A stretch of 64,000 bases of DNA from AP-15 sp963772965 (GTDB lineage: Bacteria > Pseudomonadota > Alphaproteobacteria > ATCC43930 > CGMCC-115725). The notes below the pieces were generated by a model that worked only from the letters and a program-made list of their open reading frames with translations, was not told the DNA's origin and searched no databases. The stretch is taken from positions 186,001-250,000 of the forward strand of contig CAVYZU010000012.1 of NCBI GenBank assembly GCA_963772965.1, read 5' to 3'. Position 1 is the first letter of the stretch, and every line of letters starts with the position of its first letter. Positions 45,393 to 52,971 of this stretch are shown piece by piece. The position numbers and the translations under genes were made by a program.

Positions 45393-46013
45393 ATGAAGCT
45401 CTATTATGCCCCCGGCGCCTGTTCGCTCGGCATTCATGTGTTGCTCGAAGAAATCGGTAAGCCTTATCAGGCGGAAGCCGTCAATTTCCGCGAGGGCGCG
45501 CAATACAAGCCGCCCTTTACCGGGGTGAACGCGAAATCGAAAGTGCCGACGCTCGAACGCGACGACGGTTCAATCCTGACCGAATTTCCGGTGATCGCCC
45601 GCTGGCTCGCGCTGAAGAACCCGCAAGCCAATTTGATCCCGAAGGATGAGGAGACCGACATCCGCGCGATGGAGGTCATGGAATACGCCGTCGGCACGAT
45701 CCATTCGCAGGGTTTCACCCGCCTGTTCCGCACCGAGCGGTTTGCACCCTCCGCGTCTGACCATGAAAAGGTCAAGGAGCAAGGGCGCGAGCAAATCGAA
45801 AAGGGCTTCGCGGTGGTCGACAAGGCGCTCGAAGGAAAAGACTACCTCGGCGGCAGCAACCTTTCCGCCGCGGACGCAGCACTGTTTTATGTCGAATACT
45901 GGGGTGCGAAGCGGGTCGGCCTGCAATTGCCGAAAAATGTTGCCGCACATTTCGAGCGTATGATGGCGCGCCCGGCGGTGCAGCGCGCATTGCAGGCCGA
46001 AGGCCTCAGCTAG
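45393..46013 (+). CDS. Glutathione S-transferase
   Basis: A 206-residue cytosolic GST. N-terminal thioredoxin-like domain: MKLYYAPGACSLGIHVLLEE (beta-class style, with Cys10), KVPTLERDDGSILTEFPVI (cis-Pro); the C-terminal helical domain includes YLGGSNLSAADAALF. AAGGAG precedes the ATG. It sits between two paralogous CoA-transferases, suggesting a shared catabolic function such as handling of electrophilic intermediates. Confidence 0.92.
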   Translation: MKLYYAPGACSLGIHVLLEEIGKPYQAEAVNFREGAQYKPPFTGVNAKSKVPTLERDDGSILTEFPVIARWLALKNPQANLIPKDEETDIRAMEVMEYAVGTIHSQGFTRLFRTERFAPSASDHEKVKEQGREQIEKGFAVVDKALEGKDYLGGSNLSAADAALFYVEYWGAKRVGLQLPKNVAAHFERMMARPAVQRALQAEGLS

Positions 46014-46101
46014 TCCCACTCTCGACCAGTATTTTCGATGTAGGGCGGATCTTTATCCGCCGTACGAGACGATTGGCCTTTAGGCTCGAAGGAGTGTGAC
46101 A

Positions 46102-47301
46102 ATGGATGCAAAGATGGCCCCGCCGAATTGTCTTGCCGGCGTCAAAGTATTGGACCTGACCCAGTTCGAGGCTGGGACAACCTGCACCGAGGCGCTCGCC
46201 TGGATGGGCGCCGACGTGGTCAAGATCGAGAATCCAAATGGGGGAGAGGCCGGCCGCACCGGCTTTTCCGACCCTTATTATTTCATGACGTACAACGCCA
46301 ACAAACGCTCGGTCACGGTCAACCTAAAATCCGAGCAAGGCCTCGCGCTGGTGAAGGAGCTGGCCAAAAAGGCCGACGTCTTTACCGAGAACTTTGCGCC
46401 GGGCGCGGTCGAGCGGCTGGGGCTCGGTTACGACGTCGTCAGCGCTCTCAACCCGCGGATCATCTATGCCCAGGTCAAAGGCTTCGGAGACGGCATGCCG
46501 TACGAGAAGGGCCTGTCCTTCGACCCAGTTGCGCAAGCGACCGGCGGTGCTATGAGCATCACCGGCGAACCGGGCGGGCGTCCGATCAAGCCGGGGTGCA
46601 CGATCGGCGACACTGGCACCGGCATGTTGCTCGGGTTCAGCATTGTTAGTGCCCTCTACCAGCGCATGAGCACCGGCAAGGGCCGCCGGCTGCAAGTGGC
46701 AATGCAGGATTCTGTCATGCACTACAGCCGCGGCATGTTCATGGCGCAGGCGCGCACCGGCAAGGCGGCGCCGCGGCGGCCGGCCGCTGCTAATTCGCCG
46801 TCCGGGACCTACCCGTGCAAGCCCGGCGGGCCAAACGACTACGTTTACCTGCTGACGAGCCGCGCCAACCCCGAGCATTGGCCGCGCCTGTTGAAGCTGA
46901 TCGGGCGCGAAGACCTGATTGGCGACAAACGCTTTGACACCGCCAATGCCCGCTTCGAGCGCGAATCCGAGGTCGACGAGATCGTCGCTGCGTGGACTCG
47001 GCAGCACACAAAAGACGACGCGATGGCCCAGTTGAGTGGAGCGGGGGTCCCGGCCGGTGCGGTGTTCGATTCGAACGATCTCATCAATGAACCGGCGTTC
47101 TATCGCCGCGGCATCCTGCAGAAGATGCGGCACGGCGATCACGAAATGGCGATGACCACTTGGCCGGTGAGGTTCGACGGCAGTGTGGCCCCGATCAAGC
47201 CGGCGCCACTGCTCGGCGAGCACACGAACGAAGCGCTTGGCGATTGGCTCGGGCTCGGCGCCAGCGAGATCGCGGCGTTAAAGCGCGACGGCGTGGTTTA
47301 G
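46102..47301 (+). CDS. CaiB/BaiF family III CoA-transferase, copy B
   Basis: A 399-residue CoA-transferase closely similar to the gene at 43954: GVKVLDLTQFEAGTTCTEAL, WMGADVVKIENPNGG, NFAPGAVERLGLGYDVV, LSFDPVAQATGGAMS, then the shared PCKPGGPNDYVYLLTSRANP. The ATG at 46102 follows AAGGAG; a GTG at 46096 is in frame. The two copies differ mainly in the variable surface segments, so they may have split substrates after duplication, or form a heteromer. Confidence 0.88.
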   Translation: MDAKMAPPNCLAGVKVLDLTQFEAGTTCTEALAWMGADVVKIENPNGGEAGRTGFSDPYYFMTYNANKRSVTVNLKSEQGLALVKELAKKADVFTENFAPGAVERLGLGYDVVSALNPRIIYAQVKGFGDGMPYEKGLSFDPVAQATGGAMSITGEPGGRPIKPGCTIGDTGTGMLLGFSIVSALYQRMSTGKGRRLQVAMQDSVMHYSRGMFMAQARTGKAAPRRPAAANSPSGTYPCKPGGPNDYVYLLTSRANPEHWPRLLKLIGREDLIGDKRFDTANARFERESEVDEIVAAWTRQHTKDDAMAQLSGAGVPAGAVFDSNDLINEPAFYRRGILQKMRHGDHEMAMTTWPVRFDGSVAPIKPAPLLGEHTNEALGDWLGLGASEIAALKRDGVV

Positions 47302-47310
47302 CCGACCGAC

Positions 47311-47592
47311 CTAACCGATGATGCCCTCCGGCGGCAGGACGAATTGGGGACCGCGCATGCGGACACTCGGTATGCCTGGCATCGGAGGGCCGTCGACCTG
47401 GCCGCTGAAGCGATCGGCGAAGGCCTGCGCCTCTGCGGTCATCTTGAAGTCGACGCGTACGAGAACGCTGGCGCCGTCTCCGCGGCAGCAGAAGACCGAA
47501 GGTTCGAAACGGCGTTCGTCAAGCCACATCCGCATATCGGCCATGGCAGCCGACAACTCGGCTGGCTTCAGGCTGATCTCGATACTGTGCAT
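47311..47592 (-). CDS. Hypothetical 93-residue protein
   Basis: A small soluble protein with a strand-helix-strand look: MHSIEISLKPAELSAAM, MWLDERRFEPSVF, VLVRVDFKMTAEAQAFADRF. I recognise this as a recurrent alphaproteobacterial hypothetical pattern, not a named family. It converges on the CoA-transferase gene (9 bases between the ends) and is divergent from the Rieske gene. It shows no signal or membrane segment. Confidence 0.6.
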   Translation of the reverse strand: MHSIEISLKPAELSAAMADMRMWLDERRFEPSVFCCRGDGASVLVRVDFKMTAEAQAFADRFSGQVDGPPMPGIPSVRMRGPQFVLPPEGIIG

Positions 47593-47718
47593 ACGCTGTT
47601 CTCAGTTGCCTCACCCGAAGGCACATATAGCCGGGTTTGGTGTAAGTCGTTCCCAACTCTGCTTTGTGCTCACGATTTTGTCACGCCAGGGCAAACGCTC
47701 CCGCGAGATGGCTGCCCT

Positions 47719-48876
47719 ATGACGACCGCAAGTAATGATGCGGAGGAGGTTACGGCAGCTCTCGATCGTGGCGAATCGCTCCCCGCCGGCTGGTACACCG
47801 ATGCAGTGATCACCGAGCAGGAAACCACACAGATCTTCCGCAAAGCCTGGAATTACATCGGTCCAACAGCCGAACTGGGGAATGCGGGTGATTTTATTAC
47901 CGGCATCGCCGGCGGTGTGCCGGTTGTCGTAACCCGCAACGACGGCGGTCTTGTCGGTCTTGTGAATGTCTGCCGCCACCGCCGCCACGAAGTCATGAAG
48001 GGTCGCGGCAACGCCAAGCGGATGCAGTGCGGCTATCACGCCTGGACCTACGATCTTACCGGGCGTCTCGAAACCGCACCGCGCTCGGCCGGCAAGTCCG
48101 GCTTTCGGTGCGAAGATTACCCGCTGCTGCCGATCCGGGCCGAGGCGCTCGGCCCCTTCGTGTTCGTCAACCTCGACCGCGATGCGCCGCCAATGCAGAG
48201 CCTCTTCGCGCCGCTGCTGGATACGATCGCCAGCAGCGGGGTCGAGCTCGACACGCTCGAACTCTACGCCCGCGAAGAATGGCGGACGCAGGCCAACTGG
48301 AAGGTGATGCTCGAAAATTTCCTCGAATGTTATCACTGCCCAATCGCGCATCCGTCGTTTAGCGCTGCGATCGATGTCCGGCCGGCTAATTATCATCTCG
48401 CCGCCGGGGGTTGGTTTTCGAGCCAGATCGGCGAGGTCCGAGCGGCAGCGCTGACGGGGCGCGCTCGGGCCGACCTTTACGACGTACGCGGCGCGGTAAC
48501 GCAACCGCAGTACCATCTCCTGTGGCCGAATACGACGATCTCGATCAATCCTGGCTTCCCCAATTTGTCGATCGATGTCTGGATACCCGACGGGCCGAAT
48601 GCGACCCGCGGCTTTTCCGAGCAATATTTCGCGCCCGGCGTCAGCGACGAGTTCGCCCGCGACTTGATCGCCTTCAACCGGCAGGTCGGCGCCGAGGACG
48701 ACGCACTGACCAACTCGGTGCAGCGTGGGTTATTGGGCGGAATGCCCGACCGGGGCCGCTTTCTAGTCAATAGTGAGCGGCTCGTGATTCACTTTCAGAA
48801 GCTGGTTGCCGCCGCGCTCGGCGATATCCCAGGCCGTCAAGACATGGCGAACGCCGGCCCTAAACGGCTCGACTAG
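47719..48876 (+). CDS. Rieske non-heme iron oxygenase, alpha subunit
   Basis: Ring-hydroxylating-type oxygenase of 385 residues. Rieske cluster: CRHRRHEVMKG...MQCGYH (CxH...CxxH). Mononuclear iron site: ENFLECYHCPIAH with the bridging acidic residue and two His, and a later Asp region near the C-terminus. The ATG at 47719 is chosen; the upstream in-frame extension has no family similarity. No beta subunit, ferredoxin or reductase adjoins; the ferredoxin/reductase pair at 4686-6244 is 41 kb away. Substrate unknown. Confidence 0.9.
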   Translation: MTTASNDAEEVTAALDRGESLPAGWYTDAVITEQETTQIFRKAWNYIGPTAELGNAGDFITGIAGGVPVVVTRNDGGLVGLVNVCRHRRHEVMKGRGNAKRMQCGYHAWTYDLTGRLETAPRSAGKSGFRCEDYPLLPIRAEALGPFVFVNLDRDAPPMQSLFAPLLDTIASSGVELDTLELYAREEWRTQANWKVMLENFLECYHCPIAHPSFSAAIDVRPANYHLAAGGWFSSQIGEVRAAALTGRARADLYDVRGAVTQPQYHLLWPNTTISINPGFPNLSIDVWIPDGPNATRGFSEQYFAPGVSDEFARDLIAFNRQVGAEDDALTNSVQRGLLGGMPDRGRFLVNSERLVIHFQKLVAAALGDIPGRQDMANAGPKRLD

Positions 48877-49618
48877 GCTGGCGGCGATAATGGTAGCGGT
48901 AGATTTCGCGGAAACCGAGCCGGTGGTAGAGCGCCACAGCCGCGGTATTGGCGGCTTCAACCTCGAGACACGCCGCTACGGCGCCCTGCTTCTGGGCCCA
49001 GCTGGCGAGAGTGGTGATGAGGCGTTGCGCATAGCCTTGCCGCCGCCGCTGCGGATCGGTCACCACCAATTCGTAGCAGATCATCGCGTTATGGAGACCG
49101 CCGAAGGCCAGTGCGACGATGCTGCCGTCGTCGACCAATGCGGCAAAGGCCGCCGGGATCGCCAACGCGCCAACGATCCCTCGGTACAGCGCTTCCTGCC
49201 GCTTTGTGTGTCCTTGCAATGCTGCCATCGCGGCTAGCCATTCCCTTGTCGGGCGTGATGACAAGCGCACCTGCGGGTCGCGCAGCGCTGGCATTGCGCC
49301 GATTCCAGCATAAAGGACCAAGGAGAGACCCTCGCTGCTGTACCCGCGCGCTGCGAGATGCTCGTCCATTCCCGACCCGATCAGCGATGGCAGGCGGAAA
49401 ATCGTCGGTTGGCGGTTATGAGAGTAAAGCGCCTCGCAGCCGGCAATAAGCGCGTCGGCATCAGCTCGCTCAAAGCCGAGCGGGTTGGCCGAATTAGCGC
49501 GCCGGGTCAGCCCGCCCGAGAACCGCAGCGCCCAACCGCCAAACAGCACTTCGCGCAATGCCGGCCAGGCATTGAGGCAAGCCTCCTCGACCCGCCATGC
49601 CATCACATTGCATTCCAT
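48860..49618 (-). CDS. GNAT-family N-acetyltransferase
   Basis: A 252-residue acetyltransferase: an N-terminal non-catalytic half (EVLFGGWALRFSGGLTRRANS, then IFRLPSLIG), then the GNAT fold with ELVVTDPQRRRQGYAQRLI (CoA loop) and CLEVEAANTAAVALYHRLGF. The ATG at 49618 has GAGGGA upstream. Its end overlaps the end of the Rieske gene by 17 bases. Substrate unknown. Confidence 0.85.
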   Translation of the reverse strand: MECNVMAWRVEEACLNAWPALREVLFGGWALRFSGGLTRRANSANPLGFERADADALIAGCEALYSHNRQPTIFRLPSLIGSGMDEHLAARGYSSEGLSLVLYAGIGAMPALRDPQVRLSSRPTREWLAAMAALQGHTKRQEALYRGIVGALAIPAAFAALVDDGSIVALAFGGLHNAMICYELVVTDPQRRRQGYAQRLITTLASWAQKQGAVAACLEVEAANTAAVALYHRLGFREIYRYHYRRQPSRAV

Positions 49619-49874
49619 AGATTCCCTCGCTTTCAAGCCGTGAAAAGCGGAACCGGCTTGAGACCGGCCGGCAACCCGGCCTCGCAATAATTGGTTTACG
49701 CGATAGGCCTGCCGTTTAAGTTCGTGTAAGGTAGAGATCTAGAAAACGCACAACAAAGCTATCAAAGGAAGGAGACGGTCGTGGGAGGTCCGCAACCAAC
49801 ACGTGTTTGGCGCTGTGCCTGGGCCGATGTGATCCAGAACGGCTTGACCCCCGACGCCGCTGCCGATTGGGCGT

Positions 49875-49885
49875 ATAAATGGGTG
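49875..49885 (+). repeat. 11-base direct repeat flanking the IS, left copy
   Basis: ATAAATGGGTG at 49875-49885 is repeated exactly at 51240-51250. One copy is needed for the SBP reading frame, so the other is either a target duplication or an element-borne copy. Confidence 0.85.
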
Positions 49886-49891
49886 ATGGGG

Positions 49892-49959
49892 TGGACGCCC
49901 CCCGACGGCATCTATGTGCCAAGGTGACGGTGTCGAACTGCCACCGAAGGGGGCGTCCA
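49892..49959 (+). promoter_or_regulatory. Inverted repeat able to hide the transposase ribosome binding site
   Basis: TGGACGCCCCC (49892-49902) pairs perfectly with GGGGGCGTCCA (49949-49959). The second arm contains the transposase Shine-Dalgarno and the A of its ATG. Between the arms are two small stems, GGCA/TGCC and GGTG/CACC. RNA read in from outside the element would contain both arms and close the start site; RNA started inside would lack the first arm. Confidence 0.6.
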
Positions 49960-50984
49960 TGGCACAGGTTACTACGATCGGATTGGACATCGCGAAGCAC
50001 ATATTCCAGGTGCACGGCGCCGATACTGCCGGCCACGTGCTGTTCCGTAAACGCGTGACGCGGCCGAAGCTTCTCGGGTTCTTGGCCGCACAGGCGCCAT
50101 GTGTTGTTGCAATGGAAGCCTGCGCGGGTGCGCACTATTGGGCGCGCGAGATCGGCAAGCTCGGCCATCGCGTGCAATTGATCCCGCCGGCCTACGTCAA
50201 GCCTTTCGTCAAGCGGCAGAAGAACGACGCGGCCGATGCCGAAGCCATCTGTGAGGCGGCGCAGCGGCCGAGCATGCGCTTCGTGCCGGTAAAGAGTGAG
50301 GAGCAGCAGGCGAATAGCGTCGTTTTTCGAGCACGTGATCTCCTGGTGCGTCAGCGCACTCAGTGCGTCAATGCCCTGCGCGGGCACCTGTCGGAATACG
50401 GCTACGTCTTTCCGCAGGGCATCACGCATGTTGCAAGCCTGGTTGCGCACGTCGAGGATCCGCGATCCTCTCTGCCGGAGAGCGCGCGTGTCGTTCTGAA
50501 GCTGCTGGTCGACACCTTCACTGCGCTGGAGGGGCAAATCGCCGAGCTGGATGGCGAGATCAAGCGGCGGTCGAAGGCCGACCCTACGGCACGCCGGCTG
50601 ATGACGATCCCAGGCGTGGGCCCAATCGCCTCGACGGCAATTACCGCGCTGGTGCCGGCGGCACAGAGCTTCCCGGCCGGACGCAACTTCGCAGCTTGGC
50701 TCGGGCTGACGCCGCTACAGAAATCGACCGGCGGTAAGCAAAAACTCGGCGCCGTTTCGAAACGGGGTGAACGGACGATCCGGCGCCTGCTGATACTCGG
50801 CGCGAGTGCCGTGGTTCACCAGGCCAGCCGGCGCGGGGCACCCAAAGGGTCGTGGCTTGCGCAGATGTTGGCTCGCAAGCCGAAGATGCTGGTCACCGTG
50901 GCTCTGGCCAACAAGATGGCCCGTATCATCTGGGCTCTGCTGGTCAAAGGCGGCATCTACACAGCTCCGGTCGCGGCGGCGTAG
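49959..50984 (+). CDS. IS110-family transposase
   Basis: A 341-residue recombinase. The N-terminal DEDD RuvC-like domain opens TTIGLDIAKHIFQVHGAD, continues VVAMEACAGAHYWARE and KNDAADAEAICEA; the C-terminal transposase_20 domain has MTIPGVGPIASTAITAL, FAAWLGLTPLQKSTGGK and RRLLILGASAVVHQASR, where the catalytic Ser is expected. GAAGGGGG precedes the ATG. The gene appears intact, so the element may still be mobile. Confidence 0.96.
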   Translation: MAQVTTIGLDIAKHIFQVHGADTAGHVLFRKRVTRPKLLGFLAAQAPCVVAMEACAGAHYWAREIGKLGHRVQLIPPAYVKPFVKRQKNDAADAEAICEAAQRPSMRFVPVKSEEQQANSVVFRARDLLVRQRTQCVNALRGHLSEYGYVFPQGITHVASLVAHVEDPRSSLPESARVVLKLLVDTFTALEGQIAELDGEIKRRSKADPTARRLMTIPGVGPIASTAITALVPAAQSFPAGRNFAAWLGLTPLQKSTGGKQKLGAVSKRGERTIRRLLILGASAVVHQASRRGAPKGSWLAQMLARKPKMLVTVALANKMARIIWALLVKGGIYTAPVAAA

Positions 50985-51239
50985 CGCGATCGCGACGGCG
51001 TAGGGGCGAGCGGAAGGAGAGTATGGCGCAACAGTCGGCGAGACGGGGCTGGGACAACCAGGGCTTTCCACAGTGCCTCGAGCACGCTTAGGGTGAACTG
51101 GACCCGGTCCGCGAACTCCCATACAGGCCGGCGGCTGTCTTCCTGCCGCATTGGAGGCCGGACAGATGGCAGCATCCGACCACGCGCCACAACAATCCCC
51201 ACGTTTTCCCTTGCCTGGGAGGGGGCGTCCACAGATGGA
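50985..51239 (+). ncRNA. Long non-coding right end of the IS, candidate bridge RNA region
   Basis: 255 bases after the transposase stop without a credible gene. They hold local complementarity, for example GCGGC (51131-51135) with GCCGC (51145-51149) and CTGTC (51135-51139) with GACAG (51161-51165), then the right inverted repeat. IS1111-group elements are known to encode their bridge RNA at this end; here that is inferred from position and length only. Confidence 0.4.
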
Positions 51240-51250
51240 ATAAATGGGTG
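51240..51250 (+). repeat. 11-base direct repeat flanking the IS, right copy
   Basis: ATAAATGGGTG, identical to 49875-49885, immediately followed by GAAGCAATTTTC, which continues the SBP reading frame. Confidence 0.85.
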
Positions 51251-51507
51251 GAAGCAATTTTCGCCAAATATCCGATGGCGCAGACCTGACGCCGCTCGCC
51301 TCGATCAGCCATTACAACGATGGGTCCCGCGGATAGCAAGCGGCCGCGGGACGGATCGGCGCCACGAAAAGTTTGCCGGCATGGGTGATAAGAGCGGGAA
51401 TTAAGATTTGAACGAGGGGCGGCTTGGCTCTACCCTGACTCGGTAAAGCGAAGAGCAAGATTGCCCGCAAAGGGTGCGCAAAGCATGAGAACGGGAAGGA
51501 TATCGGC

Positions 51508-52890
51508 ATGACCAACCTGAACAGGCGTTCGCTGCTGCGGGCTTCGCTTGCAGTCGCGGCGGGCGCTAGTCTCGTGCGGCCTCATATTGCCAATGCGGTG
51601 GCAACGACCGCGAGCGCGTGGTGGGCGCAAGGCTTTGCCCAAGAAGAAGATGTCGCGTTGCGCAAAATCGTCGCCGATTACGAAAAGGCGAGCGGCAACA
51701 CGATCGACCTTAGCATCGTGCCGTTCGCGCCGCTGCGGCAAAAGATTGTCTCGGTCATGACGAGTGGTGCGGTGCCGGATCTGATCGACGCCAACCCGGC
51801 CGAGATCGTACCGGAAGAAGCCTGGAACGGCCGCCTCGTCGATGTCAGCGATGTCGTCGAGACCCAGAAGGCGCGCTTCCTACCGACGGCATTGGGCAGC
51901 GCCCGTTGTTATGACAGTAGCAAGAAAGAGCGCAGCTATTACGGTGTGCCTTATAAGTGGTCTGTGCGGCCGTTCCACTACTGGCGGGATCTGGTCGAAA
52001 AGGCGGGCTACAAAGAATCCGAGATCCCCAAAACCTGGGACGCCTTTATCGATTTTTTCAAACCGGTGCAGCAGAAGTTGCGCGATCAGGGAATGCGGCA
52101 CGTCTACGCGACCGGTTTTGTGCTGAGCACGGTCGGCTACGACGTCGCCACAACCTTTGACCAGTTTCTGATCGCGCATGGCGGGATCGGGCTCGTGACC
52201 CCAGACGGCCGGCTGCATTCCGATGATCCCCAAATCCGCGAGGCGGCGCTGAAGGCGCTCACTTATCTCGGCGACATCTACAAGGGCGGTTATGTGCCGC
52301 CGGGGACGCTGAGCTGGAACGATGCCGACGACAACAACGCCTACCATTCGAAGCTCGTGGTGATGGATCTCGACGGCACCTTGTCGACCGAAGTCGCGAT
52401 GATCCACGATAAGCAGGCCTATTACCACGAAATGGTCGTGCACGAATTGCCGCGCAGCAATGACGGCAAGCCGATCCCGGCCGTAGCCCCGGTCAATCTC
52501 GCCTTTGTTCCTGAGGGCGCCAAGAACGTCGAGGTCGCCAAGGATTTTTTGAAGTATCTGATCCAGCCGAAGATCAACGGCGAGTATCTGAAGACCGGGC
52601 TCGGCCGGTTTTTGCCGGTATTCCCGGAGCTCGTCAAAAACGACCCGTGGTGGACCGACCCCAAGATCGACCCGCATCGGCCGCCTTACGTGCATCAGGC
52701 CTTTGTCGAGCCGACAACCCCGCTGTTCTATGTCTACAACCCGGCCTATGCCCGGGTCGAAACCGAGCATGTCTGGGGCCAGGCAATGGCGGACATCATG
52801 GCCCACGGGATGGCGCCGCAGGCCGCCACCGACAAGGCATTCCGCCGGCTGGACGAGATCTTCACTCAATACCCGATCCACCAGGCTTAA
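51508..52890 (+). CDS. ABC transporter substrate-binding protein, array member SBP-1
   Basis: First of six tandem paralogues; 460 residues. A twin-arginine signal (NLNRRSLLRASLAVAAGA) is followed by ATTASAWWAQGFAQEED. The fold is that of family-1 (maltose/sugar-type) binding proteins. Array-wide core: ADYEKASGNTIDLSI, DVSDVVETQKA, EIPKTWDAFIDFFKPVQ, SWNDADDNNAYHSKLVVMDL, FLKYLIQPK, and the end FTQYPIHQA. A likely ligand segment reads YATGFVLSTVGYDVATTFDQ. AAGGA precedes the ATG. Ligand unknown; the core Asp/Asn-rich motif may bind metal or sugar hydroxyls. Confidence 0.93.
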   Translation: MTNLNRRSLLRASLAVAAGASLVRPHIANAVATTASAWWAQGFAQEEDVALRKIVADYEKASGNTIDLSIVPFAPLRQKIVSVMTSGAVPDLIDANPAEIVPEEAWNGRLVDVSDVVETQKARFLPTALGSARCYDSSKKERSYYGVPYKWSVRPFHYWRDLVEKAGYKESEIPKTWDAFIDFFKPVQQKLRDQGMRHVYATGFVLSTVGYDVATTFDQFLIAHGGIGLVTPDGRLHSDDPQIREAALKALTYLGDIYKGGYVPPGTLSWNDADDNNAYHSKLVVMDLDGTLSTEVAMIHDKQAYYHEMVVHELPRSNDGKPIPAVAPVNLAFVPEGAKNVEVAKDFLKYLIQPKINGEYLKTGLGRFLPVFPELVKNDPWWTDPKIDPHRPPYVHQAFVEPTTPLFYVYNPAYARVETEHVWGQAMADIMAHGMAPQAATDKAFRRLDEIFTQYPIHQA

Positions 52891-52971
52891 CAAAATAAAA
52901 CACGCTGGCGGGCTCAGTCCCGACCGGCGGCGGCCTCGATATGGCTCTATCGAACAGGGAAGGAGAATGAG

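Larger units (their letters stand above)
49886..51239 (+). mobile_element. IS110-family (IS1111-like) insertion sequence
   Basis: A 1354-base element between the 11-base direct repeats, carrying one DEDD transposase. Perfect 11-base inverted repeats TGGACGCCCCC (49892-49902) and GGGGGCGTCCA (51221-51231) are subterminal, six to eight bases in from the edges, which is the IS1111-subgroup pattern. The left non-coding end is short (73 bases) and the right one long (255 bases); in that subgroup the long end is where a bridge RNA would be expected. It interrupts the SBP remnant. Confidence 0.88.
49781..51289 (+). pseudogene. Seventh substrate-binding protein, C-terminal remnant split by an insertion sequence
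   Basis: Left of the IS, 49808-49885 reads WRCAWADVIQNGLTPDAAA... like the ends of the six intact SBPs. Right of it, 51241-51289 reads WVEAIFAKYPMAQT then TGA, matching their last residues. Joining the flanks at one copy of the 11-base repeat keeps the frame. Only about 45 C-terminal codons remain. Just upstream, EVRNQHV (49785-49805) fits the family in another frame, two bases out. A GGAAGGAG and GTG (49781) lie in front, as if a large internal deletion joined the gene's leader to its end. Confidence 0.85.

Noticed and set aside
47344..47718. N-terminal extension of the Rieske oxygenase
   Set aside because: It overlaps the better supported small protein on the other strand and has no oxygenase similarity before the ATG at 47719.
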